Source: Isohypsibius dastychi
Taxonomy: Eukaryota > Tardigrada > Eutardigrada > Parachela > Isohypsibiidae
Reading direction: 5' to 3'
Assembly (NCBI GenBank): GCA_034696485.1
Contig: JAQIWT010000001.1
Span: forward strand, 57,768 to 121,767
DNA: 64,000 nt
Made by a program: the position numbers and the translations under genes. Positions 36,208 through 45,945 of this stretch are shown piece after piece; the stretch's first letter is position 1; every line of letters starts with the position of its first letter. Under the pieces are notes generated by a model that saw only the letters and a program-made list of their open reading frames with translations, was not told the DNA's origin and did no database searches.

Positions 36208-36756
36208 TGTTGATTGCTGCACTGCAGCCAGTAGCAAGTGCTCCGCTCGCGGTGTCACCGATGCAGTCTAGGTTTCCGCTAAGATGCCGAATATTAGCAC
36301 AAAATGGAGATCAACGGAATGCAAATGATGCACGGTATCCCGAATAATTTGCAAATTGAAACAACCACACCGCCACGAATTTCCAAAATCTGACAGGTGA
36401 AAATGACGTGACCAGCTACGGAGCCCTGATTCTGGCCACAGCTAGCCCCCCGAAATGCCAGCTCATAAATCTTACGAAGACCAAACGCCTGTGAGCACTG
36501 AGCATCCGCCGTCCTATGACAATAAGAATAATTATCTTCAAGGAAATATAAATATTTCTTGTTTTAGATTGCTTTTAGAACACTCCTGTTGGTTTTTGGT
36601 TTCCATTAAGTTACAGATTTTTTCGGGGACCTTTTTTGATAATTTGCGCGTGGAAAGTGAACCACTGGTAAGTGCTGGATTCTTCGGTCGTTGTAATGCA
36701 CTGTATTGCCTAACAAATAAACTGGACTCGGTTATTTTGTCCGCAAATAATTCTAG

Positions 36757-36851
36757 ACGGTTTCTGTCTGGCCGCAGCGTTCTGTGGCATTTTTATTGAT
36801 ATTTTCTCCATCAACCCCATTCATAAGCTGGTGATTTTGCAGGCAGGCTAA
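36757..36851 (+). CDS. candidate last exon of a small membrane protein
   Basis: After an ATTCTAG acceptor at 36756 the sequence reads, with one leftover base, a 30-residue hydrophobic stretch (GFCLAAAFCGIFIDIFSI, then NPIHKLVILQAG) and a stop. Upstream pieces that might belong to it are an ATG frame at 36455 with a PPSY motif and an exon-like block at 36613-36663, but I could not join them in frame. The stop lies only 10 nt before the ATG of the next gene. Coding potential looks real from composition; the complete gene is unresolved. Confidence 0.3.
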
Positions 36852-36861
36852 AATTGGCACC

Positions 36862-38394
36862 ATGACATTGTCCGGAAAAGTTCCATCTGACGAGGACCTC
36901 TTGAGCTTTTCGCTGAAATCTTCCAACCAAGCCGCTTTATTATCTGAAATTGCTACCCAGCTAATCGGTGACGAATGGAAGCATTCGTTTTCAGGATTTA
37001 CTTCGGATGTGAGCGTCGACATTGGCTATCGTACCGAAGTTCCCAAAGATGAAGTTCACCGGAACCAGTATCTCATCCAGAAAGCCGAGGACATCATCAG
37101 CGATCTGATTTCTTTTTCTTCGCGGATCAAAACCGGCAGCGTCATCTTGAAGAAAGAAGTCCTGGAGCTCATGGTGTGTCTCATCAGATACAAACCGACC
37201 CATCGGCATGCGTTTTTGAAACTCCAGTCGGAGCATCACTCGCGAACAAAACTGCAGCGTTTAGCCTTTGGATTTCTGCGAGAAATCTTGCTTCTCTCGC
37301 CTGCCTCGTTTTCCATAATGGCTCATGAAGTAGTATTTTGCGGAATCAGAATATTGCAGAATCGCTGTCAACCGGAAGCACAGGAAGTAGCTGACGAATA
37401 TTCCAGCCTCAGTCGTGAAATCTACGCATTTCTTGGAGTTGCGCTGGATTCTTCCGCTATTTCTTTTACGTCATCAGAAATCCGGGACTTAGTGGACTGC
37501 ATCGCCACGGATATACGCTATCCCCGACTGGAAGATGCCGCGTTATCATGTTTGATAATGGTGGTTCAACTGCATGTTGGCGAAATGAAAACGGAAAGCA
37601 AAGATCGGATTTTTTCTATTATTGTTGCTGGATTGAAATATCATTTGCGATTGATCACTGACCGGAAACACAGTGGATACGATTCCAGAATCGTCTCAAA
37701 AATCTTCACTTTGATTACGGCATTTTTGCTCGGGACAACAGTCCATCTCGGCATCTTGAATATCTGCAGCGGGTTATTCCATGATGGTCTTGCTGTTCGT
37801 GATATGTCGCTCTCGATTATTTGCCGACAAGGACTGCAAGTATGTGACTCGATATTGCGACCACGTGCACCAAAGGAGATTTTTGAGCGGAATGCCGAGA
37901 ATTCCCAGCCTTTGGCCGCTATCTACCCAGTTTGCGGAGATAGTTATTTTATCCAACCAACAATCGAAAAACCGGAAGTACTGACGTCAGCAACTACCGT
38001 CGTTATTGAGAAAATTCAAGATTCCCCATTGAAACGGTCTTCCCCGGAAAGCCTGAATATTGAGGGAATGTTGTCAAAAAGGCAGAAGCCTTCGGAGGAA
38101 AGAGAAAGCGTGCCGACACCGGAAGTGGATGTTACTGCGAAAACCAATATTGAAACGCCGGCAGAATTGTCTGTCTCTCCGACCTCTGTTCCTATTTCCG
38201 CTTTGGCAGACCAGCAGGTTTCGGAGGAACCGGAATCGACACAAGTGGATGAAGCTCCGGTAGATCAAACCGGGAAGCCTGATGTAGTGTTACCGAATAT
38301 TCCCGGGATCACCGCTGATGAGGCGGATATCGAGAGACAAGTTAGCGATATGTTGTCTTTTTTTAACGATTCCGGACCGGATGAGGTTTCTTAA
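36862..38394 (+). CDS. PELP1/Rix1-like helical-repeat protein, intronless
   Basis: A single 510-aa frame without introns, unusual in this window. Residues 1-350 are mostly Leu-rich amphipathic helices (for example KLQRLAFGFLREILLL and RLEDAALSCLIMVVQL), consistent with an ARM/HEAT-like fold. A KR-rich patch SKRQKPSEER (near residue 410) could be a nuclear signal. The last 100 residues are acidic and Pro/Glu/Thr-rich, ending EVS. This layout, helical repeats followed by an acidic tail, and ICRQGLQVCDSILRP resemble PELP1/Rix1, a component of the pre-60S Rix1 complex. The resemblance is weak by eye, so the call is tentative. A good acceptor (GATTTTGCAG, ending 36842) just before the ATG suggests a spliced or trans-spliced leader. 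Confidence 0.45.
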   Translation: MTLSGKVPSDEDLLSFSLKSSNQAALLSEIATQLIGDEWKHSFSGFTSDVSVDIGYRTEVPKDEVHRNQYLIQKAEDIISDLISFSSRIKTGSVILKKEVLELMVCLIRYKPTHRHAFLKLQSEHHSRTKLQRLAFGFLREILLLSPASFSIMAHEVVFCGIRILQNRCQPEAQEVADEYSSLSREIYAFLGVALDSSAISFTSSEIRDLVDCIATDIRYPRLEDAALSCLIMVVQLHVGEMKTESKDRIFSIIVAGLKYHLRLITDRKHSGYDSRIVSKIFTLITAFLLGTTVHLGILNICSGLFHDGLAVRDMSLSIICRQGLQVCDSILRPRAPKEIFERNAENSQPLAAIYPVCGDSYFIQPTIEKPEVLTSATTVVIEKIQDSPLKRSSPESLNIEGMLSKRQKPSEERESVPTPEVDVTAKTNIETPAELSVSPTSVPISALADQQVSEEPESTQVDEAPVDQTGKPDVVLPNIPGITADEADIERQVSDMLSFFNDSGPDEVS

Positions 38395-39154
38395 ATCTAG
38401 AGAATTTGTTCGCATGGAATTATTTTGGAAATAAATCGAAACAGCTCATAGATTGTTAGTGGTTCAATGATGACTTTGATAAGGATAATCAGGAAATGCG
38501 GCAGTTTTTTTCCGAGGTGAAAATCGATAGACCGAGCCAGGTAGGTTGTCATTATCGTCGAATTTTGACAAGGCCAGATGTACGCTACGGCCTTATTCGT
38601 CCTGGATTTTGGTCACAGTACGAGGAAATCGGGTTTTCACACTTCAATACGTTGCCCGACTTGCCTAAACTTGTTTACCACCGCAAAAAAGATGAACGCT
38701 ATTAAGTTTGTAGGGAAAATATTTTGAATGACCCCCGAGCGTCGGCAATGATTAATTCACTTCCCTTTGTGAAGGCTAAAATAAGTTGTCGAGGATGAGC
38801 TGGGAAACCGGTCGTTCGCAAAAAAACTTGCGATCAACTACCGGGAGATGGTCATTAATCTCAAGTGCGTATCGAACTTGCCAAGTTTTTCAATAATGAC
38901 TATATTTGTTGGTTGCAGGTGGCTTCTTGGTGTAATGGCCGGTAGGACGTAAAAAAATCAGCGACTGAGGAAGGTCTTCTCACCATGGATGAACTGTCAG
39001 TTGCGCAATTACAAGGGTCATCGCCATCCGGCGGCTTGAAAAGTCTTGGTATAAAAGGATTTCACTTTCACTTTTAATTCATCACCTACTTTCTAATACC
39101 TTTTACTGCCTTCTTAAAAAAATTTCTTGTTCCAATTCAACTTCCTGTGTCAAC
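38395..39154. promoter_or_regulatory. intergenic with TATA box of the chitin-binding gene
   Basis: TATAAAA at 39050-39056 is about 100 bp upstream of the ATG at 39155. An open frame at 38496-38705 (69 aa, start ATG, stop TAA) shows no domain and is left uncalled. Confidence 0.5.
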
Positions 39155-39955
39155 ATGAAAGCCTTCATCATCGTAGCAACTCTTGTCCTGGGTGCCACCT
39201 GTGCACCACAGACGAAATTTGTCTGGGATCTCCTGAAACCAGCTTTGGTAAGCAATTTTATTTGCCGGTAAATTTTAATACCAATTCTATTTTTATTTTG
39301 GAAACTTTATATTTAGTTTCACAACTTTTGTACTCGTATTATCATTCATTTTAATTTAGACCTCGGAGGACATTCAAATGCTCATGGCGAACCGCGCTAC
39401 ACAATGGCCCACGTACAGCTCCATCCCCGAAACTAAATTCGACTGCGCCACCAAGAAACAATCCGGATTTTATGCTGACATTGTACGTTAAAATAATCAA
39501 TAGAATTGGAACAGCTGCATTTTTTCAACCATACTTCTGAATTTTTAGGAGGCTCAGTGCCAGGTTTTCCATCGATGCGATCTCTCTGGATTTGTCACCA
39601 GCTACTTGTGCACAAACTCCAGTGTTTTCAACCAGATCACATTGACTTGCGACTACTGGTTCAATGTTGAATGCGAAAAGTGAGGAAAATCATGACATGC
39701 AAAATTATACGTGATGACCTTTGCCTAATTATTTCCATTTAGATCGCTGGAATTCGAGAACTTCTCCAACTCCCGTCTTTACTCCGACAAGCCTCTGTTC
39801 GATTCCCCACCCGCTGACTACGTACGATTAACACGATCTTTAAATAACCGAAATGTGATTTATTTCGTTTCTACATTTTGCAGGTTATCCAGAATAGTGG
39901 AGCAGTAGCAGTCTCGCAACCCAAACCCGTCGCAGCTGCCAAGCCGAGAGTTTAG
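39155..39955 (+). CDS. secreted peritrophin-A (CBM14) chitin-binding protein
   Basis: Five exons, 39155-39247, 39360-39482, 39549-39679, 39743-39821, 39884-39955, give 165 aa. A signal peptide covers residues 1-16 (MKAFIIVATLVLGATC). One chitin-binding type-2 domain (about 60-115) starts KFDCATKKQSGFYADIE and contains CQVFHRCD, the aromatic-rich LCTNSSVFNQITLTCDYW and a closing NVEC: six cysteines in family spacing. The tail is Pro/Ala/Val-rich. FDC...GFYAD..AQCQVFH...C is very like arthropod cuticular proteins with a single CBM14 domain, so a cuticle or gut-lining role is likely. It is the strongest hint that the organism is a panarthropod. TATA box upstream. Confidence 0.92.
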
Positions 39956-41180
39956 CTCCTCCACAAATGTAACCTTTGCGTTTTCCGTTTTTTTATTGTT
40001 GATAGTAACTTACACACAAGACACACGCTTGCTGTTATCAGTGACATTTTTTGTTTTTTACTTAATAACATTGAGCTTTGTGCTTTTGGGACCGTAAACT
40101 AACAAACTTTCGTTCGAGATGGAATGGTGGTTAAGGGATTAAACTGAAGGAACATGATGCGTTGTCTCAAAACAATAGCTAACTTTCAAAATATCCCAGT
40201 CTGTTACGGGAAAAGTTAAAAAACAGACTTTGGCTAACGACCACTCGAATTTACAGTCCATCGAGTCGAGCCAACAAACCAAGTCAAGATCGCGTGAAGG
40301 AAAAAAGTCTTGTCATCGTGATTCCAATATAGTCATATAATCCGTCGAAGCTTACCTGCATCTGGTAAGCATTACGTGACCGGGAAAAACGCCCATGCTG
40401 GATGATCTGAAGGAAACGAAGTCTCAGAACTCCCACGTTTCATCCCACCTATCACAGATTAAGGATGAACCAAAACAGCATGTGGATTACGACGACTTGG
40501 CATACAGTAGATAGTTTCACTACACTACATCGAAAAATATTTTCCGTAGCATGAAAGTTTCCGGACAAGCGAATGGGATCAGTGAATACTGTAATTGGGA
40601 GCATTCAGCCGGAAGAAAAAACGAACCGGCAATTCGTGGAAATCCTGTAACGTATTTAAAGAACAGTGATCATTATACCGTAGCTCATCTGACACGAGAA
40701 AAACCGCAACAAAACTTTCTTAGAAACCATGATGGCACAGAGTATGTACCTGCGCACCAAGTTACTCTAGTTAAGCAAAGGTCATATGTATAAAGGGAAA
40801 TGTCTTATGACTTTTCTGGTCCCGATTCTGTGTCACCGGGCTTCTTTAGCACGAAAGTGCTCCGTAAGATAGCCAGGATTACTTCATCTTTTCCAACACG
40901 GAAACAATTGGCAAGCATCAATATCCGCCCCGCTAAAAGCCGCTCCTCGCTCACAACGACATAGTCCAGGTGCACTTCTTTGACTTTCAGCGTGGTTCGC
41001 CAACATTTAATCCGACTTCACGCATCGGCTAAAAATTCCTGACACGCAGCTCCGGACGATCCTACTAGCAGATGTCTCGATGACCTTATCCGACAACTCC
41101 AATATAAACGCTGGCATTTTCACGATAGATCAGTCAGTGTACTTGATACCTTCTAGAAACAGGTCTCAACTTTGGTCGAA
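39956..41180. other. intergenic, nothing supported
   Basis: About 1.2 kb of mixed composition. One open frame (40551-40793) begins with ATG but is polar, lacks any motif and has no splice context; not called. Confidence 0.45.
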
Positions 41181-41435
41181 ATGTCCAACTGTGTGGTTCT
41201 CTCATTGATCCTGGTGTTGGTGGTCTTGAGCAGCCATGAAGCAAGGATGATATTTCGACCCCAGGGCGCCGCTTTGCTGTCGCAGTTTTATCAGAATGCA
41301 GCTCAGAATAATCTCGGATTTAACAAGCGCGGTGGATGGAATTCTTGGGGATGGGGTCCGTCGGGAAAACGCTCGTCGCCGGTCGACTTGGAGGAAGAGG
41401 ATCAAGAGCCACTAAGTTACTTGAGAAATGATTAG
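41181..41435 (+). CDS. secreted peptide precursor with tryptophan-rich amidated peptide
   Basis: Single exon, 84 aa. ATG 41181 begins a signal peptide (SNCVVLSLILVLVVLSS) of about 20 residues. Between two Lys-Arg sites lies GGWNSWGWGPSG followed by KR, so prohormone convertase cleavage and amidation would release an 11-residue peptide ending in Ser-amide with three Trp. A second segment, before the first KR, runs from RMIFRPQG to LGFN. The C-terminal part is acidic spacer. This is textbook neuropeptide-precursor architecture, but the peptide does not match a family I know; it lacks the W-x6-W-amide of allatostatin B. AATAAA at 41536. Confidence 0.7.
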   Translation: MSNCVVLSLILVLVVLSSHEARMIFRPQGAALLSQFYQNAAQNNLGFNKRGGWNSWGWGPSGKRSSPVDLEEEDQEPLSYLRND

Positions 41436-42418
41436 ATTCTTCTTGTACTTTAATTCTGAGATGAGCTGTAATTTATTTCCCGTGAGTCTGTACGAATCCA
41501 TGTTCGATAAAAAAAGGTATGCAAATTTTGTTTGCAATAAAGCATGGTTACATTTTCGGCTCGTGTGATGGTTAAACCACTGAAACAACGGAAATTAAAA
41601 TCACGATTTACAGGATGAATTTAACACATCGTAAATAACTTATCAGAAACAATAAAATGGACGTTTGACGTTGGCACCTTAGCGTCACACCCTTCTCACA
41701 GAAAACAACAGCGTTCACTACACAAATCTCCCCAACAATTTCATTCATTAACACAGCAGTTGGAAAAAAATTATACGCTAATTTTCGAACCGGGTACCGA
41801 ATATTCTTTGCAGTAAAACGATGGGCGAAGGATTCGATGACCTCAAGCAGAGCTCCCTAGAGAATAAAGAATGTTTTTATTCGCGTACAGTATTGTACCA
41901 TTTGTTCTGTAAGAGCTTTGAGAAAATCCGCGAGTTATCTATGAGCCACCATCCAAAAATGCAACTTAAAACACAATATAAATAGTTGTTTTGACACATT
42001 TTCAACATGCGTTTCTAAATGCTGGCTATGTTTTATCGACCAAAAAAGGCTGAAGACTGGCGCTCAATTTCAAGAACGGTCCAAGAAGATGAGTAAAGTG
42101 CGTTCCGCATAACCCATTCACTCATTCAACAAATTTCGATAAAAGCCAAGTACTGTAAAGGAACACAAAACAGAGGAACACAAAATATTTGGAAGTCACA
42201 TTTTATCGAACTGCTGTCGTTTTGTATCACACAATAAACGTTTTCTTACAATCAAGAATTCCAGTTTTCAAATGACAGGATGTGTGGGCGTATACAAGGC
42301 CGTTTGCACCTTGTCGTAATTTCCGGTTGAAATCTACCTATCGCTAATCCCATGTACAGTATATAACATGACTTTCGACATTCACCTCGCTGTCCATTTT
42401 TCCTGGGGGTGAAAAAAA
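41436..42418. promoter_or_regulatory. intergenic with TATA box of the next peptide gene
   Basis: A TATATAAC sequence begins at 42360, 59 bp before the ATG at 42419. The rest of the gap holds no supported gene. Confidence 0.4.
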
Positions 42419-42826
42419 ATGCCTAAAGCCATCCTTCTCATTCTAGGACTGGCTATGGTCCAGTTCGTTCTAGCTACGCCAGTTCAAGGAATTCCTACAT
42501 CTGCTGTCGACTCAATGGACGTTGATCACCTTTATGGATGGAGCGGTCTTCAAACCGCTAAAAGAAGTCTGCCTTTCTCAAGATTTCGAACCAAGGCGTT
42601 GAGTAAAAGCTCTGAAACTCCCGCTACCATGCAAAGAATTGCTTCACTGTGTCGGCTATGGAGACGTTCCATGGAGCAACAGATGCCCCAAAATCACAGA
42701 ACCAATGGACAGATTGTAAGTCGAAATTTGAGGGTATTTAGTTTCTGGACTGAAGATTTGGATTGTAGGACCATCTTCGCCGGTTGGATAAGATCTGTGC
42801 TCTTCATAGATGAGACAGTTCTTTAG
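42419..42826 (+). CDS. secreted peptide precursor, frame uncertain
   Basis: ATG 42419 starts a clear signal peptide (PKAILLILGLAMVQFVLA) followed by a propeptide-like segment. If unspliced, the frame runs through AKR-SLPFSRFR to a stop at 42826. A different frame from 42603 to 42717 encodes a compact cysteine-containing end, PCKELLHCVGYGDVPWSNRC plus PKITEPMDRL and a stop. A 64-nt intron (42546-42609, weak GT and AG) would join the signal peptide to this Cys-containing end in phase and give about 78 aa. I cannot decide between the models. No family is recognised. TATA-like box 59 bp upstream. Confidence 0.5.
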   Translation: MPKAILLILGLAMVQFVLATPVQGIPTSAVDSMDVDHLYGWSGLQTAKRSLPFSRFRTKALSKSSETPATMQRIASLCRLWRRSMEQQMPQNHRTNGQIVSRNLRVFSFWTEDLDCRTIFAGWIRSVLFIDETVL

Positions 42827-43477
42827 GATGACAAAATATCATAAAGAACAGACAAACAAGTTTGGCAGTTTTTTTCTACTGCTTCCATGCACACGGACTG
42901 CATGATGTCAAAAATTGCGAGAGCATCAATAGTTGGTCGGTTGAACGGATAACCATAGATTTTACTGGATGTGTTGAAATTTCCTTGCTTGGAAAGCACT
43001 TTGCTGAAGTTCGGCTAAAGTATCGTAAAGGTCACCGGGGATTGTGTCTGCTATAAAGTCGTTCTCTGATTCTGTTCCCCAGATTCAAGAAGAACTAGAA
43101 CAACAATCGACAAAAGCTGCAACAGCAGTCGTATAATTAGAAACGGGTTTGTGCTGATATCCGGTGCGCCATCGAGGGCAACAGATACTTTCTGGACGTT
43201 TCGAACAATCAGCTATTTTATCAGGAGTAAATTATTATAGTCGACACACAATAAAAAACAATTCCGTAGCAAGAGACGGCGGGAGAAGTTATCCTACTTA
43301 CACCAAAAAGACCACGAAGTTTCGCGATGGACAAAAAAGAAAAAAAAGAAATTTTTCACTGACAACAAGCGAGCAATCACTGATAAAAGCGTTAGAAATC
43401 AACAAAAGGAAGTCGATTTCCAGTCGTTGAGAAAATGACAATAAGCAACGAAAAAGCTGGAATTGTTCCGTTTAGAG
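42827..43477. other. intergenic, nothing supported
   Basis: The stretch is downstream of both flanking genes. Open frames at 42862 and 43164 are polar or Lys-rich with no domain. Confidence 0.45.
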
Positions 43478-45198
43478 TTATAGTTTCAACAAGCGACTTC
43501 TATCTTGCTTGTTTGCCAATGTCCACGGATGAGTCTGGACCTTTGCCAACGGCAATCGATGTGCGCCGATATAAACCAACAACTACAACGCAAAAGCTAA
43601 AATTAGTTCAAATTTTACATTTCTAAGTTTTCTCATCTAATGCGATAACAAGGATTACCGTCCTGTGACATAAAACCATCACATTTTCCTTTTACTGAAA
43701 GGTTTTAGGCCGAAATTAATTCCTACCTTAATGGATTACAGAGGATTCACCAAAAGATTTCAGAAGCTCAGGTACGCCCTCGTATGCGTTTACTGAATTC
43801 TACGTAGATATCACGCACCTTCTGGATGAGATCCACCGCGCCTTCCGACATGGTTTCCGGGCATTTGAACTCAAGTCGCGTAATCCGCCTTGCGGTCTCC
43901 ATTTGGCCTCCGTCGCAATCCGCCACATGGAAAGGCGCTTTTCCGGTCAACAACTCAAACATCAGGGTTCCCAAACACCAGATATCAATGGACTCGTCGT
44001 GTGGTTTTCCATCGACCATTTCCGGTGCAAGATAGTCAAGTGTCCCGCACATGGTTGCACGCCTAAACCAAATATTGTTGCAGTTTAGTGCGAAAAGGTC
44101 ACAACGCAAATAAACCTACCTCGAATTTGGGGAATGGACGGACCAGCCGAAATCGGCGATCTTCAGCTCGCCATAGATGCCAAGTAAAAGATTTTCCGGC
44201 TTGATGTCTCGATGAATGATTTTTCTTTCATGACAGTAGATTAAAGCACTTGCAAGCTCCCAAATATACTACAAGAAAATGCGTTTATCTCTGACCCGGA
44301 AATCAACATAGTGCTGTAAGAAATTTACCGTGGCAGTTTCGTTATCAGTGAATTTTCCTCTTTTTTCCAAAAGCTTGTAAAGCTCTCCTTGTGGAGCATA
44401 CTCAAGAATAAGATACACCTTGGTCAGGTCATGGAAGACGCCGTACATTCTCACGATGTTGGGGTGCCTGTATAAACACATCGTCACCAAAAAATATGCT
44501 GATGGAATTCATTAATATACCGTACCGGAGATGAGTCTGAATTTCGATTTCCCGGCGCAACTGATGCTCTACGCCATTCGATTTCAGCTCTTCCTTGAAC
44601 ATGACCTAAAAAATACAGAATTAGTTCTCCACTGAAACGACGAAATATCGGATATATTCCATACCTTCAAAGCGACGACGAATCTGCTCTTCTTTTCACG
44701 GGCAAGGTAAACATGTCCGAACTTGCCTTTTCCCAAAGTGCGTCCAACCTCAAAATTGTCGATGGCCCAGCTGAGAAAATCTCTGATGAACCAACGTGCC
44801 AAAAATGACGTAAATACTTCGAAACATGCACACAAAACGCGCATGACAAAAACCTACCCTCTTCGCATATCTCCGAGACCACTAGATCCAAATCCAGATA
44901 CTGGTGGTTGGGCCGGAGGAGCTTGTGATGGTCTAGGAGCAGTTTTCACAGACGTTGAGGAGGTAGGATTCGATGGTTCCTTTGTTGATGCTCTTGGGAT
45001 ATCGCTGGTGGGTTGGTTAGACTTCAGAGTGTCTTTGGTGCTCACAGATGCTATGCTGGGCATTGTTGGCCTTTTCATAGTCGTCTGAGAATTGGTGGAA
45101 TGCATGGCAGAACCCATCTTCGGTTGCTTGAAGGTAGTCTGAGCTCGCTGTGCAACAGGAGGCATGTTTTCCTCCATGGAATTCTTCCTAGCTGCCAT
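43478..45198 (-). CDS. AURK: Aurora kinase
   Basis: Seven exons, 45198-44858, 44782-44665, 44605-44526, 44467-44329, 44268-44120, 44062-43819, 43582-43478, give 391 aa. The first 110 residues are Ser/Thr/Pro-rich and unstructured. The kinase domain (about 120-378) has [25 protein letters not shown], the Aurora hallmark [13 protein letters not shown] and the T-loop [16 protein letters not shown], with [13 protein letters not shown] at the end. Aurora kinases control spindle assembly (A) or chromosome segregation and cytokinesis (B). I cannot assign A or B; the long unstructured N-terminus leaves both open. The last exon is small (105 nt) behind a 236-nt intron and is easy to miss. It is divergent from RBM39. 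Confidence 0.94.
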
Positions 45199-45945
45199 TG
45201 CGGATCCGCGTCAGTTTCGAGGAAAAAAACGGTGTAAATCCCAATAATGGAGCGTGTCAACTGAAATGAATAGTTATGAAAATCTCAACGTATTATTCTT
45301 TGAAATTCTTTTTGCCGATTTCCAAATTTGGTATATTTAAATATACCTTTTCAAAAGATGTCTGAAGCTGCGATATGAAACAGTGGGAGGTCCAGTTTAT
45401 CCGACAAATAAGAGCAGAAAACTTTTCGTCGTAAAATGCGTCGTTTAAGGAAAGAACGCTCCACGCATCAAGAATAAAATTCAAAATCCCGGAAAATCAT
45501 CTTGCATGGACGTTGGTGCAGACGTGTGCAGCAAACGGGTCACAAAGAAGCGCGCGGGGAGATGTAATACGCATATGCGTGCACCCACGCGTGCCCATTG
45601 ATCTGTATGCAATGGTGCACGAAGTCTGCTATCGTACGCATGTGGTTTCGACTGTCATGACCGCGTTGCGAAGTTGCTACGCCAGTTCCTAGTTGGAAAA
45701 CTTCGCGTTCTGAAAAACTTGGCTGGTTTTTGTCAGCTCTTTTATCGTCGTTATTGCCGCCGTCTCGATTACAATACAAGACAATACTAATTTGGATCGA
45801 AGAGAGCGCTGTCAAAGGTGAGTGGGACTAGGAATTGGTTTCGTTTTGGACGTGGACGCCATTCTTGGTTCCTGTCCTCTTTCGAGCTTCTCACGTCTCT
45901 GTTTCTTGTCAGTGTGTCACTCCATTTTTTGTTCCAGACTGGAAA
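45199..45945. promoter_or_regulatory. shared upstream region of Aurora kinase and RBM39
   Basis: About 750 bp between two divergent start codons. No TATA box at a usual position for either gene; both leaders probably lie here. No additional coding signal. Confidence 0.35.

Noticed and set aside
38496-38705. 69-aa plus-strand open frame
   Set aside because: Possible small gene, but no signal peptide, motif or splice support.
40551-40793. 80-aa plus-strand open frame
   Set aside because: Polar, no motif, no promoter or poly-A signal that would support a gene.
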